Assembly (NCBI RefSeq): GCF_030732065.1
Contig: NZ_JAVBHX010000003.1
Coordinates: forward strand, 1-64,000
Reading direction: 5' to 3'
From: Oceanimonas aquatica
Lineage (GTDB): Bacteria; Pseudomonadota; Gammaproteobacteria; Enterobacterales; Aeromonadaceae
DNA length: 64,000 bases
The number at the start of each line of letters is the position of its first letter. The stretch's first letter is position 1. The position numbers were made by a program, and so were the translations under genes. Shown here in pieces: positions 55,517-64,000 of the stretch. The notes beneath the pieces are model-generated. The model ran no database searches, had not been told where the DNA came from, and saw nothing but the letters and a program-made list of their open reading frames with translations.

Positions 55517-56719
55517 ATGACCGCCTACCGCATTTTTAGCCTGCATGATGCCACCGACTTCGCCCGTCGCCATTACTCGGGATTTGCCGCCGACAGTGCG
55601 CTGACCGCCGAGGAAGTGGGAGACGGCAACCTCAACCGGGTATTCAGGGTGGCGGATGCCAGCGGGCGAGGGGTGATCGTCAAGCAGGCCCTGCCTTACA
55701 TTCGCTGCATTGGCGAAGACTGGCCACTGACCCGTCACCGGGCCGCGCGGGAAGCGCAAGTTCTGCGTCGCCACGGCGAGCTCAGCCCCGCAGGTACGCT
55801 GGCGCTGCTGCATCACGACGACGAGCTTTCGGCTCTGCTGCTGGAAGATCTCACCGGCTGGCGCGTGTGGCGGCAGGCGCTGCTGGCGGATCACGAACCC
55901 GTGAGCGTGGCAGACGCGCTGGGGCGGCATCTGGCGCGGGTGCTGTATGGCACTTCCGACTTCCACCTGCCTTCGGCACGCAAACGGGCCGAAGTGACAC
56001 GGCTGGCCAACCCCGAGCTGTGCGAGACCACGGATACGGTGTTTTTCAGCGATCCCTACCAGGATCATGAGCGTAACCGGGTGCCGCCCGGGCTTGAAAG
56101 CGACGCCGCCGAACTGTGGGCTGATCGGGCCTTGAAGCACAGGGTGGCGCATTTGCGGCTGCGCTTTCAGTGTGACGCCCAGGCCTTGCTGCACGGGGAT
56201 CTGCACACCGGCTCGGTGTTTGTGAAAGAGGGGGAGTGCCGGGTGTTTGACGCCGAGTTCGGCTTTTACGGTCCCATGGGGTTTGATCTGGGCCTGGTGA
56301 TGGCCAACCTGATGCTGAACTTTTGTGGCTGGCCGGGGTGGGGCAATGCCAAAGACGCCGAGCAGGCGCGCTTTACCCGGGTGGAAGACATTCGCCGGTT
56401 GTGGAAGGCATTCAGTCAGGAGTTTGTGGCGCTGACAAAACACACCGCATCGCCTCTGATGGGTGAGCCCGCCTTTGTGGCCGAGTTTGTGCAGCAGGTG
56501 TGGCAGGACAGCCTGGGTTATGCCGGTACAGAGCTTGTTCGTCGTACCATTGGTATTGCCCATGTTACGGATCTGGATGACATTGCCGACGATGCCCGAA
56601 GAGAGCGCTGCCAGCGCCGGGCATTGTGGCTGGGCAGGCGACTGATCCTGGACGCCACCGCACTAAGCCCGCTGGGCCTGTGCAGCTGGCTCAGGCGCAT
56701 GGCGGCAGAAGGGGAGTGA
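55517..56719 (+). CDS. mtnK: 5-methylthioribose kinase
   Basis: 400 residues, the family length. An aminoglycoside-kinase-like fold: EVGDGNLNRVFRV near 33-45, VIVKQALPYIRCIGEDWPL, LLHGDLHTGSVFV (catalytic Asp), and VFDAEFGFYGPMGFDLG (metal binding). It phosphorylates 5-methylthioribose in the methionine salvage pathway. mtnA, its usual partner, is not within this window. A ribosome site (GGAGGAG) lies 6 nt before the ATG. Confidence 0.93.
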   Translation: MTAYRIFSLHDATDFARRHYSGFAADSALTAEEVGDGNLNRVFRVADASGRGVIVKQALPYIRCIGEDWPLTRHRAAREAQVLRRHGELSPAGTLALLHHDDELSALLLEDLTGWRVWRQALLADHEPVSVADALGRHLARVLYGTSDFHLPSARKRAEVTRLANPELCETTDTVFFSDPYQDHERNRVPPGLESDAAELWADRALKHRVAHLRLRFQCDAQALLHGDLHTGSVFVKEGECRVFDAEFGFYGPMGFDLGLVMANLMLNFCGWPGWGNAKDAEQARFTRVEDIRRLWKAFSQEFVALTKHTASPLMGEPAFVAEFVQQVWQDSLGYAGTELVRRTIGIAHVTDLDDIADDARRERCQRRALWLGRRLILDATALSPLGLCSWLRRMAAEGE

Positions 56720-56740
56720 ATCACCGGGAGTTGGGTTGAA

Positions 56741-56839
56741 CTCGCTCCCACGCTCCAGCGTGGGAGTGTATATATTGTTTGCGGGAGCGGGTATAACCAA
56801 AGCGCGGTATGCATTCCCACGCGGAGCGTGGGAACGAGC
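56741..56839. repeat. Paired inverted REP-like elements
   Basis: The left hairpin is CTCCCACGCT-CC-AGCGTGGGAG (56745-56766) and the right is TTCCCACGC-GGA-GCGTGGGAA (56814-56834). Each is flanked by CTCG/CGAG-type bases in mirror orientation, making a composite inverted repeat of about 99 bp between mtnK and the Usp stop. The core (TCCCACGCTCC-GCGTGGGA) is a common gammaproteobacterial dispersed repeat. Confidence 0.7.
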
Positions 56840-56860
56840 AAACAGCGCCTCGAAGAGGCG

Positions 56861-57709
56861 CTACCGCAAAATCAGCAGTGGCGCCCTGGCGTCCCGGATC
56901 ATGGCGGTGGTGGTGCTGCCCACCAGCCACTGGCGAATGCGGGAGTGACCGTAGGCGCCCATGATCATTAGATCCACGTTCTGCTGTTGCTGGTAGTCGG
57001 TGAGCGCCTTGCCGGCCTCGCCGGGCACAATGGCGATGACCGCACTGATCCCTGCCTGCTCCAGCAGCTGCCGCGCCCATTCCAGCTGGGCCCGGTTGTC
57101 GTCGGTGTCGGCACCGGCCAGCACCAGGTGCAGCTCCAGGCCCTTGAACAGAGGGCTTGCCGCCAGCATTTCCACGCCCTTGCGGGTGGTGGCGCTGCCG
57201 TCAAAGGCCAGCATGATTTTTTGCGGGGCGCGAAATTCGCCCAGGGTCACCAGAATGGGCCGGTGCAGGGCACGGATCACCTGCTCTACATGGCTGCCCA
57301 GATGAGCATGAGCCGAGGCCTCGCCGTGGCGGCCCAGCACCAGCAGCCGGGTGTCGGGCTCAAGCTCCACCAGGGTATCCACCAGGGCGCCGTGGCGCTG
57401 CAGGGTATCGGCGCTGGTTACGCCACTCTTTACCGCGCGCTCCCTGGCCGCGTCCAGCATCAGCCGGCCCTGCTCCCGGGCCAGTTTGCCGCGTTTGGCG
57501 TCCAGCTCGGCCAGCTCGGCCAGCAGATGCTCCTGGCTGCCAAGGCCAATGCTGCCACTCAAATCACCCTGCACCGGGCCGGGCTCTTTATCGAGCACAT
57601 GCACCAGGGTCAGGGGGGCGTTCAGGCGCTGGCTGGCCCAGCCGGCCCAGTCGCATACCGCCGCCGCGTGGCCGGAGCCGTCGATACAGGCCAGTACTTG
57701 TTCGGTCAT
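56861..57709 (-). CDS. Tandem universal stress protein, in operon with SulP transporter
   Basis: 282 residues in two Usp domains: MTEQVLACIDGSGHAAAVCDWAGW first, then QKIMLAFDGSATTRKGVEML and LMIMGAYGHSRIRQWLVGSTTTAM with the ATP-type pattern. It is a paralogue of 50912-51766, with the same Glu/Arg-rich insertion between domains. It starts 25 bp after the SulP stop, so the two are probably co-transcribed. A SulP-Usp pair suggests stress-linked control of bicarbonate or anion import; this is inference. Confidence 0.9.
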   Translation of the reverse strand: MTEQVLACIDGSGHAAAVCDWAGWASQRLNAPLTLVHVLDKEPGPVQGDLSGSIGLGSQEHLLAELAELDAKRGKLAREQGRLMLDAARERAVKSGVTSADTLQRHGALVDTLVELEPDTRLLVLGRHGEASAHAHLGSHVEQVIRALHRPILVTLGEFRAPQKIMLAFDGSATTRKGVEMLAASPLFKGLELHLVLAGADTDDNRAQLEWARQLLEQAGISAVIAIVPGEAGKALTDYQQQQNVDLMIMGAYGHSRIRQWLVGSTTTAMIRDARAPLLILR

Positions 57710-57734
57710 TGTCGGTTCTCCCGTGTCGTTGGCA

Positions 57735-59219
57735 TCAGTGCCCCATCAGCTTTTCTACCGCCTGCGGATCGTTATGCACAGCAAAGCGATCAACAAGTGT
57801 GGCGCTGGCCTCATTCAGGCCGATAATCTCCACTTCCGTGCCTTCCCGCTTGAAGGTGAGTACCACCTTGTCGAGAGCGCTGATGGCGGTAATGTCCCAG
57901 AAATGGGCGCGGCTCAGATCGATACGCACCTTGTCTAGCACTTCCTTGAAATCAAAGGCGGCCACAAACTGCTCGGCAGAGGTAAAGAATACCTGGCCCA
58001 CCACCTGGTATTCTCGGTTGCCATCGGTGGTTTTTTCCGAGCCAATGTAGAGGATCTGGCCCACCTTGTTGGCAAAGAACAGGGCGCTGAGCAGCACACC
58101 CACCAGCACACCCCAGGCCAGGTTGTGGCTGTACACCACCACCGCCACCGTGGCGATCATCACCAGGCTGCTGCTCTTGGGCAGGGTACGCAGATCACGA
58201 ATGGAGGCCCAGCTGAAGGTACCGATGGACACCATGATCATCACCGCCACCAGGGCGGCCATGGGAATTTGCGACACCCAGGGGCCGAGGAACACCACCA
58301 GAATAAGCAGCACCACACCGGCCACCAGGGTGGACAGCCGGCCGCGGCCGCCGGACTTCACGTTGATCACCGACTGGCCGATCATGGCGCAGCCGGCCAT
58401 GCCGCCCAGCAGGCCGGTGGCGATGTTGGCCAGACCCTGGCCCTTGCACTCGCGGTTTTTGTCGCTCTTGGTGTCGGTGAGATCGTCCACTATGGTGGCG
58501 GTCATCATGGACTCCAGCAGACCCACCACCGCCAGTGACAGCGAGTAGGGGAAGATAATGGCCAGGGTCTCCAGGTTCAGGGGCACGTCCGGCCACAGGA
58601 ACACCGGCAGGGTGTCGGGCAGCTCACCCATATCACCCACGGTGCGCACGTCGATGTTGAACATCATGGCGACAATGGTCAGGCCCACAATGCACACCAG
58701 CGGCGATGGCAGCAACTTGCCAATGCGCGGCACCAGCGGCAGCAGATAAATAATGCCGAGGCCGGCAAGGGTCATGGCATAGACATGCCAGGTGACGTTG
58801 GTCAGCTCCGGCAGCTGAGCCATAAAGATCAGAATGGCCAGGGCGTTAACGAAGCCGGTAACCACGGAGCGGGACACAAAGCGCATCAGCTGGCCCAGCT
58901 TCAGGTAGCCGATGACAATCTGAAACAAGCCACACAGCAGGGTGGCGGCCAGCAGGTATTGCAGGCCATGCTCTTTCACCAGGGTGACCATCAGCAGGGC
59001 CATGGCGCCGGTGGCAGCAGAGATCATGCCCGGGCGGCCGCCGGCAAAGGCGATGACCACCGCCATGCTGAAAGACGCATACAGGCCGATTTTGGGGTCG
59101 ACGCCGGCGATGATGGAGAAGGCGATGGCTTCCGGGATCAGTGCGAGCGCCACCACCAGACCGGCCAGCACGTCGCCCTTGACGTTAAAGAACCAGGTTT
59201 GTTTGAGCTTGGGGATCAT
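57735..59219 (-). CDS. SulP-family anion transporter with STAS domain
   Basis: 494 residues from the ATG at 59219 ([35 protein letters not shown]); a start 42 nt earlier is possible. Around 10-12 membrane segments occupy residues 20-400 with SulP motifs ([39 protein letters not shown]). The C-terminal STAS domain (about 410-494) has [32 protein letters not shown]. Candidate substrates are sulfate, bicarbonate or dicarboxylates. The absence of cys genes nearby favours a non-assimilatory role. Confidence 0.9.
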   Translation of the reverse strand: MIPKLKQTWFFNVKGDVLAGLVVALALIPEAIAFSIIAGVDPKIGLYASFSMAVVIAFAGGRPGMISAATGAMALLMVTLVKEHGLQYLLAATLLCGLFQIVIGYLKLGQLMRFVSRSVVTGFVNALAILIFMAQLPELTNVTWHVYAMTLAGLGIIYLLPLVPRIGKLLPSPLVCIVGLTIVAMMFNIDVRTVGDMGELPDTLPVFLWPDVPLNLETLAIIFPYSLSLAVVGLLESMMTATIVDDLTDTKSDKNRECKGQGLANIATGLLGGMAGCAMIGQSVINVKSGGRGRLSTLVAGVVLLILVVFLGPWVSQIPMAALVAVMIMVSIGTFSWASIRDLRTLPKSSSLVMIATVAVVVYSHNLAWGVLVGVLLSALFFANKVGQILYIGSEKTTDGNREYQVVGQVFFTSAEQFVAAFDFKEVLDKVRIDLSRAHFWDITAISALDKVVLTFKREGTEVEIIGLNEASATLVDRFAVHNDPQAVEKLMGH

Positions 59220-59434
59220 TGCGGTTTCCGAATTGTGGGTCGATGGCCTTTCGGGAAGCATGAAAATGCGGGTGCGAAAGCCGGATTGAGTCGCGCGCAG
59301 ACGTTATGCAGAATTTTCATTAAAACGTTATTTATTGTAAGCGTCGCGATTTTGAGAGCGGGTATTATAGGGATCCGGTCGGGGTCGAACAAGATCAGCA
59401 CCCATACCGATTTCAATCAACAGGGAGAACATGA

Positions 59435-59836
59435 ATGAGTGATAACAGAATGCTGGGCAGCCGTGCACTGGATATGATGCAGCATATCGGCCTGATCATC
59501 GTGGCCATTGCCACTGTGGTGGCGGTGGCACTGGAGGTGAACACCATGTGGCAGGCGCGCAATGTGTCGCTGGCAGACCTGCTGCTGATGTTTATTTACC
59601 TGGAAGTGCTGGCCATGGTGGCCATTTACCTGCGTTCGGGCAAGCTGCCCATTCGCATTCCGCTTTATATTGCCATAGTGGCACTGGCCCGTTACCTGAT
59701 CCTCGACATGAAGGGCATGGACAACTGGCGGCTGATCACCGTGGCCGGCGCGGCCCTGGTGCTGGCCCTGGCCATTCTGGCCATTCGCTTTGGCCATGCC
59801 AAATACCCCTACGACAAGGAAGAAGGCGGTCACTAA
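59435..59836 (+). CDS. psiE: PsiE-family membrane protein
   Basis: 133 residues with four membrane segments at about 17-36, 47-65, 74-92 and 98-117. The pattern IVAIATVVAVALEVNTMW, LLLMFIYLEVLAMVAIYLRSGKLPIRIPLYIAIVALAR is the PsiE (phosphate-starvation-inducible) family hallmark. A GGGAG site precedes. A nearer ATG at 59431 meets a stop after three codons. No Pho box is evident in 59262-59434, a spacer that otherwise shows only an A+T-rich stretch and no gene. Confidence 0.88.
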   Translation: MSDNRMLGSRALDMMQHIGLIIVAIATVVAVALEVNTMWQARNVSLADLLLMFIYLEVLAMVAIYLRSGKLPIRIPLYIAIVALARYLILDMKGMDNWRLITVAGAALVLALAILAIRFGHAKYPYDKEEGGH

Positions 59837-59883
59837 ACCGCCGGGATCAGGGACAAGGATTTCCCGGTCCCCAGTCCCTGACA

Positions 59884-61458
59884 TTACCCGGTGTGCTCAA
59901 TCACATGGCGGGCAAAGCCGCTGCCTGCTTCCTCGTAGATATTGAACACCTCGTCGGCTCCCAGCTCACGCAGCTGGGCCCCTTCTTCCGGATAACGAAT
60001 AATGGCCGCCACCCGGCCGGTGAAGTTGGCGTGGCGAATCTGCTCCAGGGCATACAGGTTACCGGCGTGGTTGGGCATGGCCAGGAAGATGTACTCCAGC
60101 TGACTGCCGATGTTGGCCTTGTCCCAGAAGTCCGAGTCGGACGCGTCGCCCTTGATCACGTTGATATTGAGCTCTTTCAGCAGCGGAATCTTTTTTTCGT
60201 CCGAGTCAATGCCCACCAGCTTCTTGCCCGGGTTCATGCCTTCCAGCTCCATGTAGGCGCCCTGGCCGATTCGGCCCATGCCCACGATAAGAATATTGGC
60301 ATCGCCCAGGTGAATGGGCATGTCGTCGGGATGCAGCTCTGCCGGATCCTGGGGCGTGAGCCGGTGCATAAAGCGGCGATAAATGTTTTCGTTATTGGCG
60401 TTCAGGGGCGCCGAGGCCACAAAGGAAATGGCCAGGGAGATGGACGCCACAATCACCCAGTCGTTGCTGAGCATGCCCTGCTGAGCCGCCAGTGCCGCCA
60501 CGATCAGGCCGAACTCGGAGAAGTTGCTCAGGCTGAGGGTGGCCAGCAGCGAGGTACGGGGGCGCAGGTAGCTGCGTTTGTACAACTTGTAATAAATAAC
60601 GCTTTTCAGGGGCAGCACCAGCAGCAGCAGCAGCGAAATCCACAGGGTGTCCATGGTGGGCATGCCGTTCAGGCCAATGTTCAGGAAAAACGCCACCAGA
60701 AACAGCTCTTTCATGTTGAAGAACGACTTGGCCAGTTCGGGTGAGCTGTAGTGGGAGGCCAGCATCATGCCGATTACCAGCGCCCCCAGATCGCCCTTGA
60801 GGCCCACCAGCTGAAAGCCGCCGTAGCCCACCACCAGCGCCAGAAACACGGCGAACAGGGTTTGCAGTTCGCCGTGACCGGCCCGCTCCAGAATGCGGCA
60901 GAAAACCGGCCGCAGCAGCGGCAGCACCACCAGCAGTGCCAGCGCCCAGGGGCTGGGCATTTTACCGGCGGAGATACTGAGAAAGGCCACCGCGAACAGG
61001 TCCTGCATGACCAGCACACCGATGGCGACCACACCGTAAAAGGTGTTCATGTCGCTGCGCTCTTCCAGCACCTTGACCGCAAACACCGTGCTGGAAAAAC
61101 TCAGCGCAAAGGCCATGACCATGGCCTGTTGCCAGTGCAGCTCCTGAGCCAGGGCAAAGCCGAGGGTCTTGATACCGAGCAGCACCAGGGTAAACAGCGC
61201 CGTGGACGAGACAATGTGCCCGCAGGCGGTGCCCCACACCTCCTTGCGCAGCAATGTCTTGATATCGAGCTTGAGCCCGATGCTGAACAGCAGCAGGGTC
61301 ACGCCCAGATTGGCGAGGGTGTCGAGGGTGACGTTGGGCTCATAGCCCATGGCATTGAGTACGAAGCCGGCTGCCAGAAAGCCGATGAGCGGCGGCAGGC
61401 CAATCAAATAAACAATGAGGCCGCAGCCAAAGGCGACAGCAATAAAAACGGGATCCAT
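59884..61458 (-). CDS. CPA2-type cation:proton antiporter with TrkA-N domain
   Basis: 524 residues. There are about 12 membrane segments over residues 1-385 (IGLPPLIGFLAAGFVLNAMG, FALSFSSTVFAVKVLEE, GDLGALVIGMMLAS, SLSNFSEFGLI), then a Rossmann TrkA-N domain from about 400 (ILIVGMGRIGQGAY, VGIDSDEKKI, GDASDSDFW). It is close to YbaL and KefB/C and likely exchanges K+ or Na+ for protons, gated by nucleotide or glutathione adducts. It is convergent with psiE, with 47 bp between stops. The upstream spacer 61459-61596 shows nothing notable. Confidence 0.9.
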   Translation of the reverse strand: MDPVFIAVAFGCGLIVYLIGLPPLIGFLAAGFVLNAMGYEPNVTLDTLANLGVTLLLFSIGLKLDIKTLLRKEVWGTACGHIVSSTALFTLVLLGIKTLGFALAQELHWQQAMVMAFALSFSSTVFAVKVLEERSDMNTFYGVVAIGVLVMQDLFAVAFLSISAGKMPSPWALALLVVLPLLRPVFCRILERAGHGELQTLFAVFLALVVGYGGFQLVGLKGDLGALVIGMMLASHYSSPELAKSFFNMKELFLVAFFLNIGLNGMPTMDTLWISLLLLLVLPLKSVIYYKLYKRSYLRPRTSLLATLSLSNFSEFGLIVAALAAQQGMLSNDWVIVASISLAISFVASAPLNANNENIYRRFMHRLTPQDPAELHPDDMPIHLGDANILIVGMGRIGQGAYMELEGMNPGKKLVGIDSDEKKIPLLKELNINVIKGDASDSDFWDKANIGSQLEYIFLAMPNHAGNLYALEQIRHANFTGRVAAIIRYPEEGAQLRELGADEVFNIYEEAGSGFARHVIEHTG

Positions 61459-61596
61459 GATGTGCTTGTTATAGGTTGTAACCGACTCCTGTGGTGGGGC
61501 TATAGTCGGTGTTCAGGCCGCACCTTGTCAACAAAGGCGGCCAGTTTGAAGCCGGTTTTTGCGAAAGGGGGACCTTGTTGAAGGCCCGGGTGAGCG

Positions 61597-62349
61597 TCAG
61601 AACAAATCGATGTCGTTCACCGAGCCGTAGATGTGCTGAGGCCGGAACGGCATTTTGTCGATGTCGGGCACCTGGCTGACGCCGGTCAGCACCAGTATGG
61701 TTTCCAGCCCCGCCTGAAAACCGGCAAGAATGTCGGTGCGCAGGTTGTCGCCCACAATCAGGGTGTTTTCCGAATGGGCGTCCATGTGGTTGAGGGCGGC
61801 ACGCACTATCCAGGCACTGGGCTTGCCCACGTAAAACGGCTTTTTGCCGGTCATACGTTCGATGGGGGCGCACAGGGCACCGCAGGCCGGGTGCATTTGC
61901 GGGCCGTGAGTGTCCGGGTTGGTGGCGATAAAGCGGGCACCGTCGGCCACGAAGCGGGCGGCCATCTGGATCATGCTCCAGTTGTAATTGCGGGTTTCGC
62001 CCACCACCACAAAGTCGGGATCAATGTCGGTAATGGTAAAGCCGGCCTTGTACAACTCGTGGATCAGTGCCCCTTCACCGATGACATAGGCCTTTTCACC
62101 GCTCTGGCGCTTGAGAAAGTCGGCGGTGGCCATGGCCGAGGTGTAAAAGCAGCTTTCCGGCACCTCGATGCCCGCCGAGTAAAAGCGGTTTTGCAGATCC
62201 TTGGGGGTCTGTGCCGGATAGTTGGTGAGGAACAGCAGGTTCATGTCCTGCTCCAGCACGCGACGCACAAAGGCATCGGCGCCGGGAATAAGATCGTTGT
62301 TGTGCAGTATGACGCCGTCAATATCACAGATCAGGTTGTTTTTTTGCAT
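61597..62349 (-). CDS. nagD: NagD-type HAD phosphatase
   Basis: 250 residues. HAD-IIA motifs are DIDGVILHNNDLIPGA (nucleophile Asp), FLTNYPAQTPKDL, VGKPSAWIVRAAL and VGDNLRTDILAG. E. coli NagD (250 residues) removes phosphate from ribonucleotide monophosphates, preferring UMP. AGGAG lies 6 nt before the ATG. There are no nag genes around it, so it is a free-standing copy. Confidence 0.94.
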   Translation of the reverse strand: MQKNNLICDIDGVILHNNDLIPGADAFVRRVLEQDMNLLFLTNYPAQTPKDLQNRFYSAGIEVPESCFYTSAMATADFLKRQSGEKAYVIGEGALIHELYKAGFTITDIDPDFVVVGETRNYNWSMIQMAARFVADGARFIATNPDTHGPQMHPACGALCAPIERMTGKKPFYVGKPSAWIVRAALNHMDAHSENTLIVGDNLRTDILAGFQAGLETILVLTGVSQVPDIDKMPFRPQHIYGSVNDIDLF

Positions 62350-62439
62350 TGGTGCTCCTTGTGCCGGATTCTCGTGCCGGCCTGGTTCCCACTGTGTTGC
62401 CAGAATATGACAGTTTCATGACCGCGGGAATGGCTTTTG

Positions 62440-64000
<1,561 letters not shown>

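Overview
The window (about 60% G+C by eye, dense, with short intergenic gaps) comes from a gammaproteobacterium. The housekeeping genes xseA, guaB, guaA, asnB, ybiT, ybjN, nagD and mtgA are closest in my memory to Aeromonadales, Vibrionales and Enterobacterales proteins. A marine Aeromonadaceae-like host (Oceanimonas, Zobellella or Oceanisphaera type) is my guess, not a demonstrated assignment.

Region 1 (1-29.0 kb, all on the minus strand) is a complete type VI secretion system. Reading 5' to 3' on the minus strand, the core runs tssA-tssB-tssC-tssE-tssF-tssG-tssH(clpV)-vasH-(41-aa lipoprotein)-tagH(FHA)-tssJ-tssK-tssL-tssM-pppA-ppkA. Many junctions are 4-nt ATGA overlaps. A second unit follows on the same strand: hcp, PAAR, vgrG1, a 1126-aa VasX-like membrane effector and two tandem DUF6708-type membrane proteins, the last cut by the window edge. 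This unit begins at a well-formed sigma-54 promoter 67 nt upstream of hcp, which matches the sigma-54 activator VasH encoded in the core.

Region 2 (29.0-39.8 kb, plus strand) is a divergent effector island: vgrG2, a DUF4123 adaptor, a 1093-aa VasX-family effector, then three tandem copies of a small multi-membrane-span gene, the likely immunity gene. Copies 2 and 3 are each preceded by a decayed piece of the effector 3' end, and copy 2 carries an in-frame stop. A frameshifted DUF6708 gene (8-T tract) and a 14-bp echo of its start close the island. vgrG1 and vgrG2 share 632 ungapped codons plus 62 bp of leader in opposite orientation, so the 22-kb secretion core lies between two inverted repeats of about 1.96 kb.

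Region 3 (39.8-51.8 kb) is mostly housekeeping: xseA, guaB-guaA with a terminator between them, asnB behind nested palindromes, a 2-oxoglutarate/Fe(II) oxygenase, tRNA-Ser(GGA), ybjN, a tandem Usp gene, the ABC-F gene ybiT, and a second tandem Usp gene.

Region 4 (51.8-64 kb) holds a perfect FNR-type site ahead of a 63-aa exported protein; a four-gene ATGA-coupled operon encoding an ArsS-like radical SAM enzyme, two small glycosyltransferases and a sterol-desaturase-family protein; divergent mtnK; a sulP-usp pair; psiE; a CPA2 antiporter; nagD; mtgA; and a 3'-truncated adenine deaminase gene. Short palindromic dispersed repeats sit between genes near 44.6, 50.8 and 56.8 kb. I see no CRISPR array, integrase or insertion sequence.
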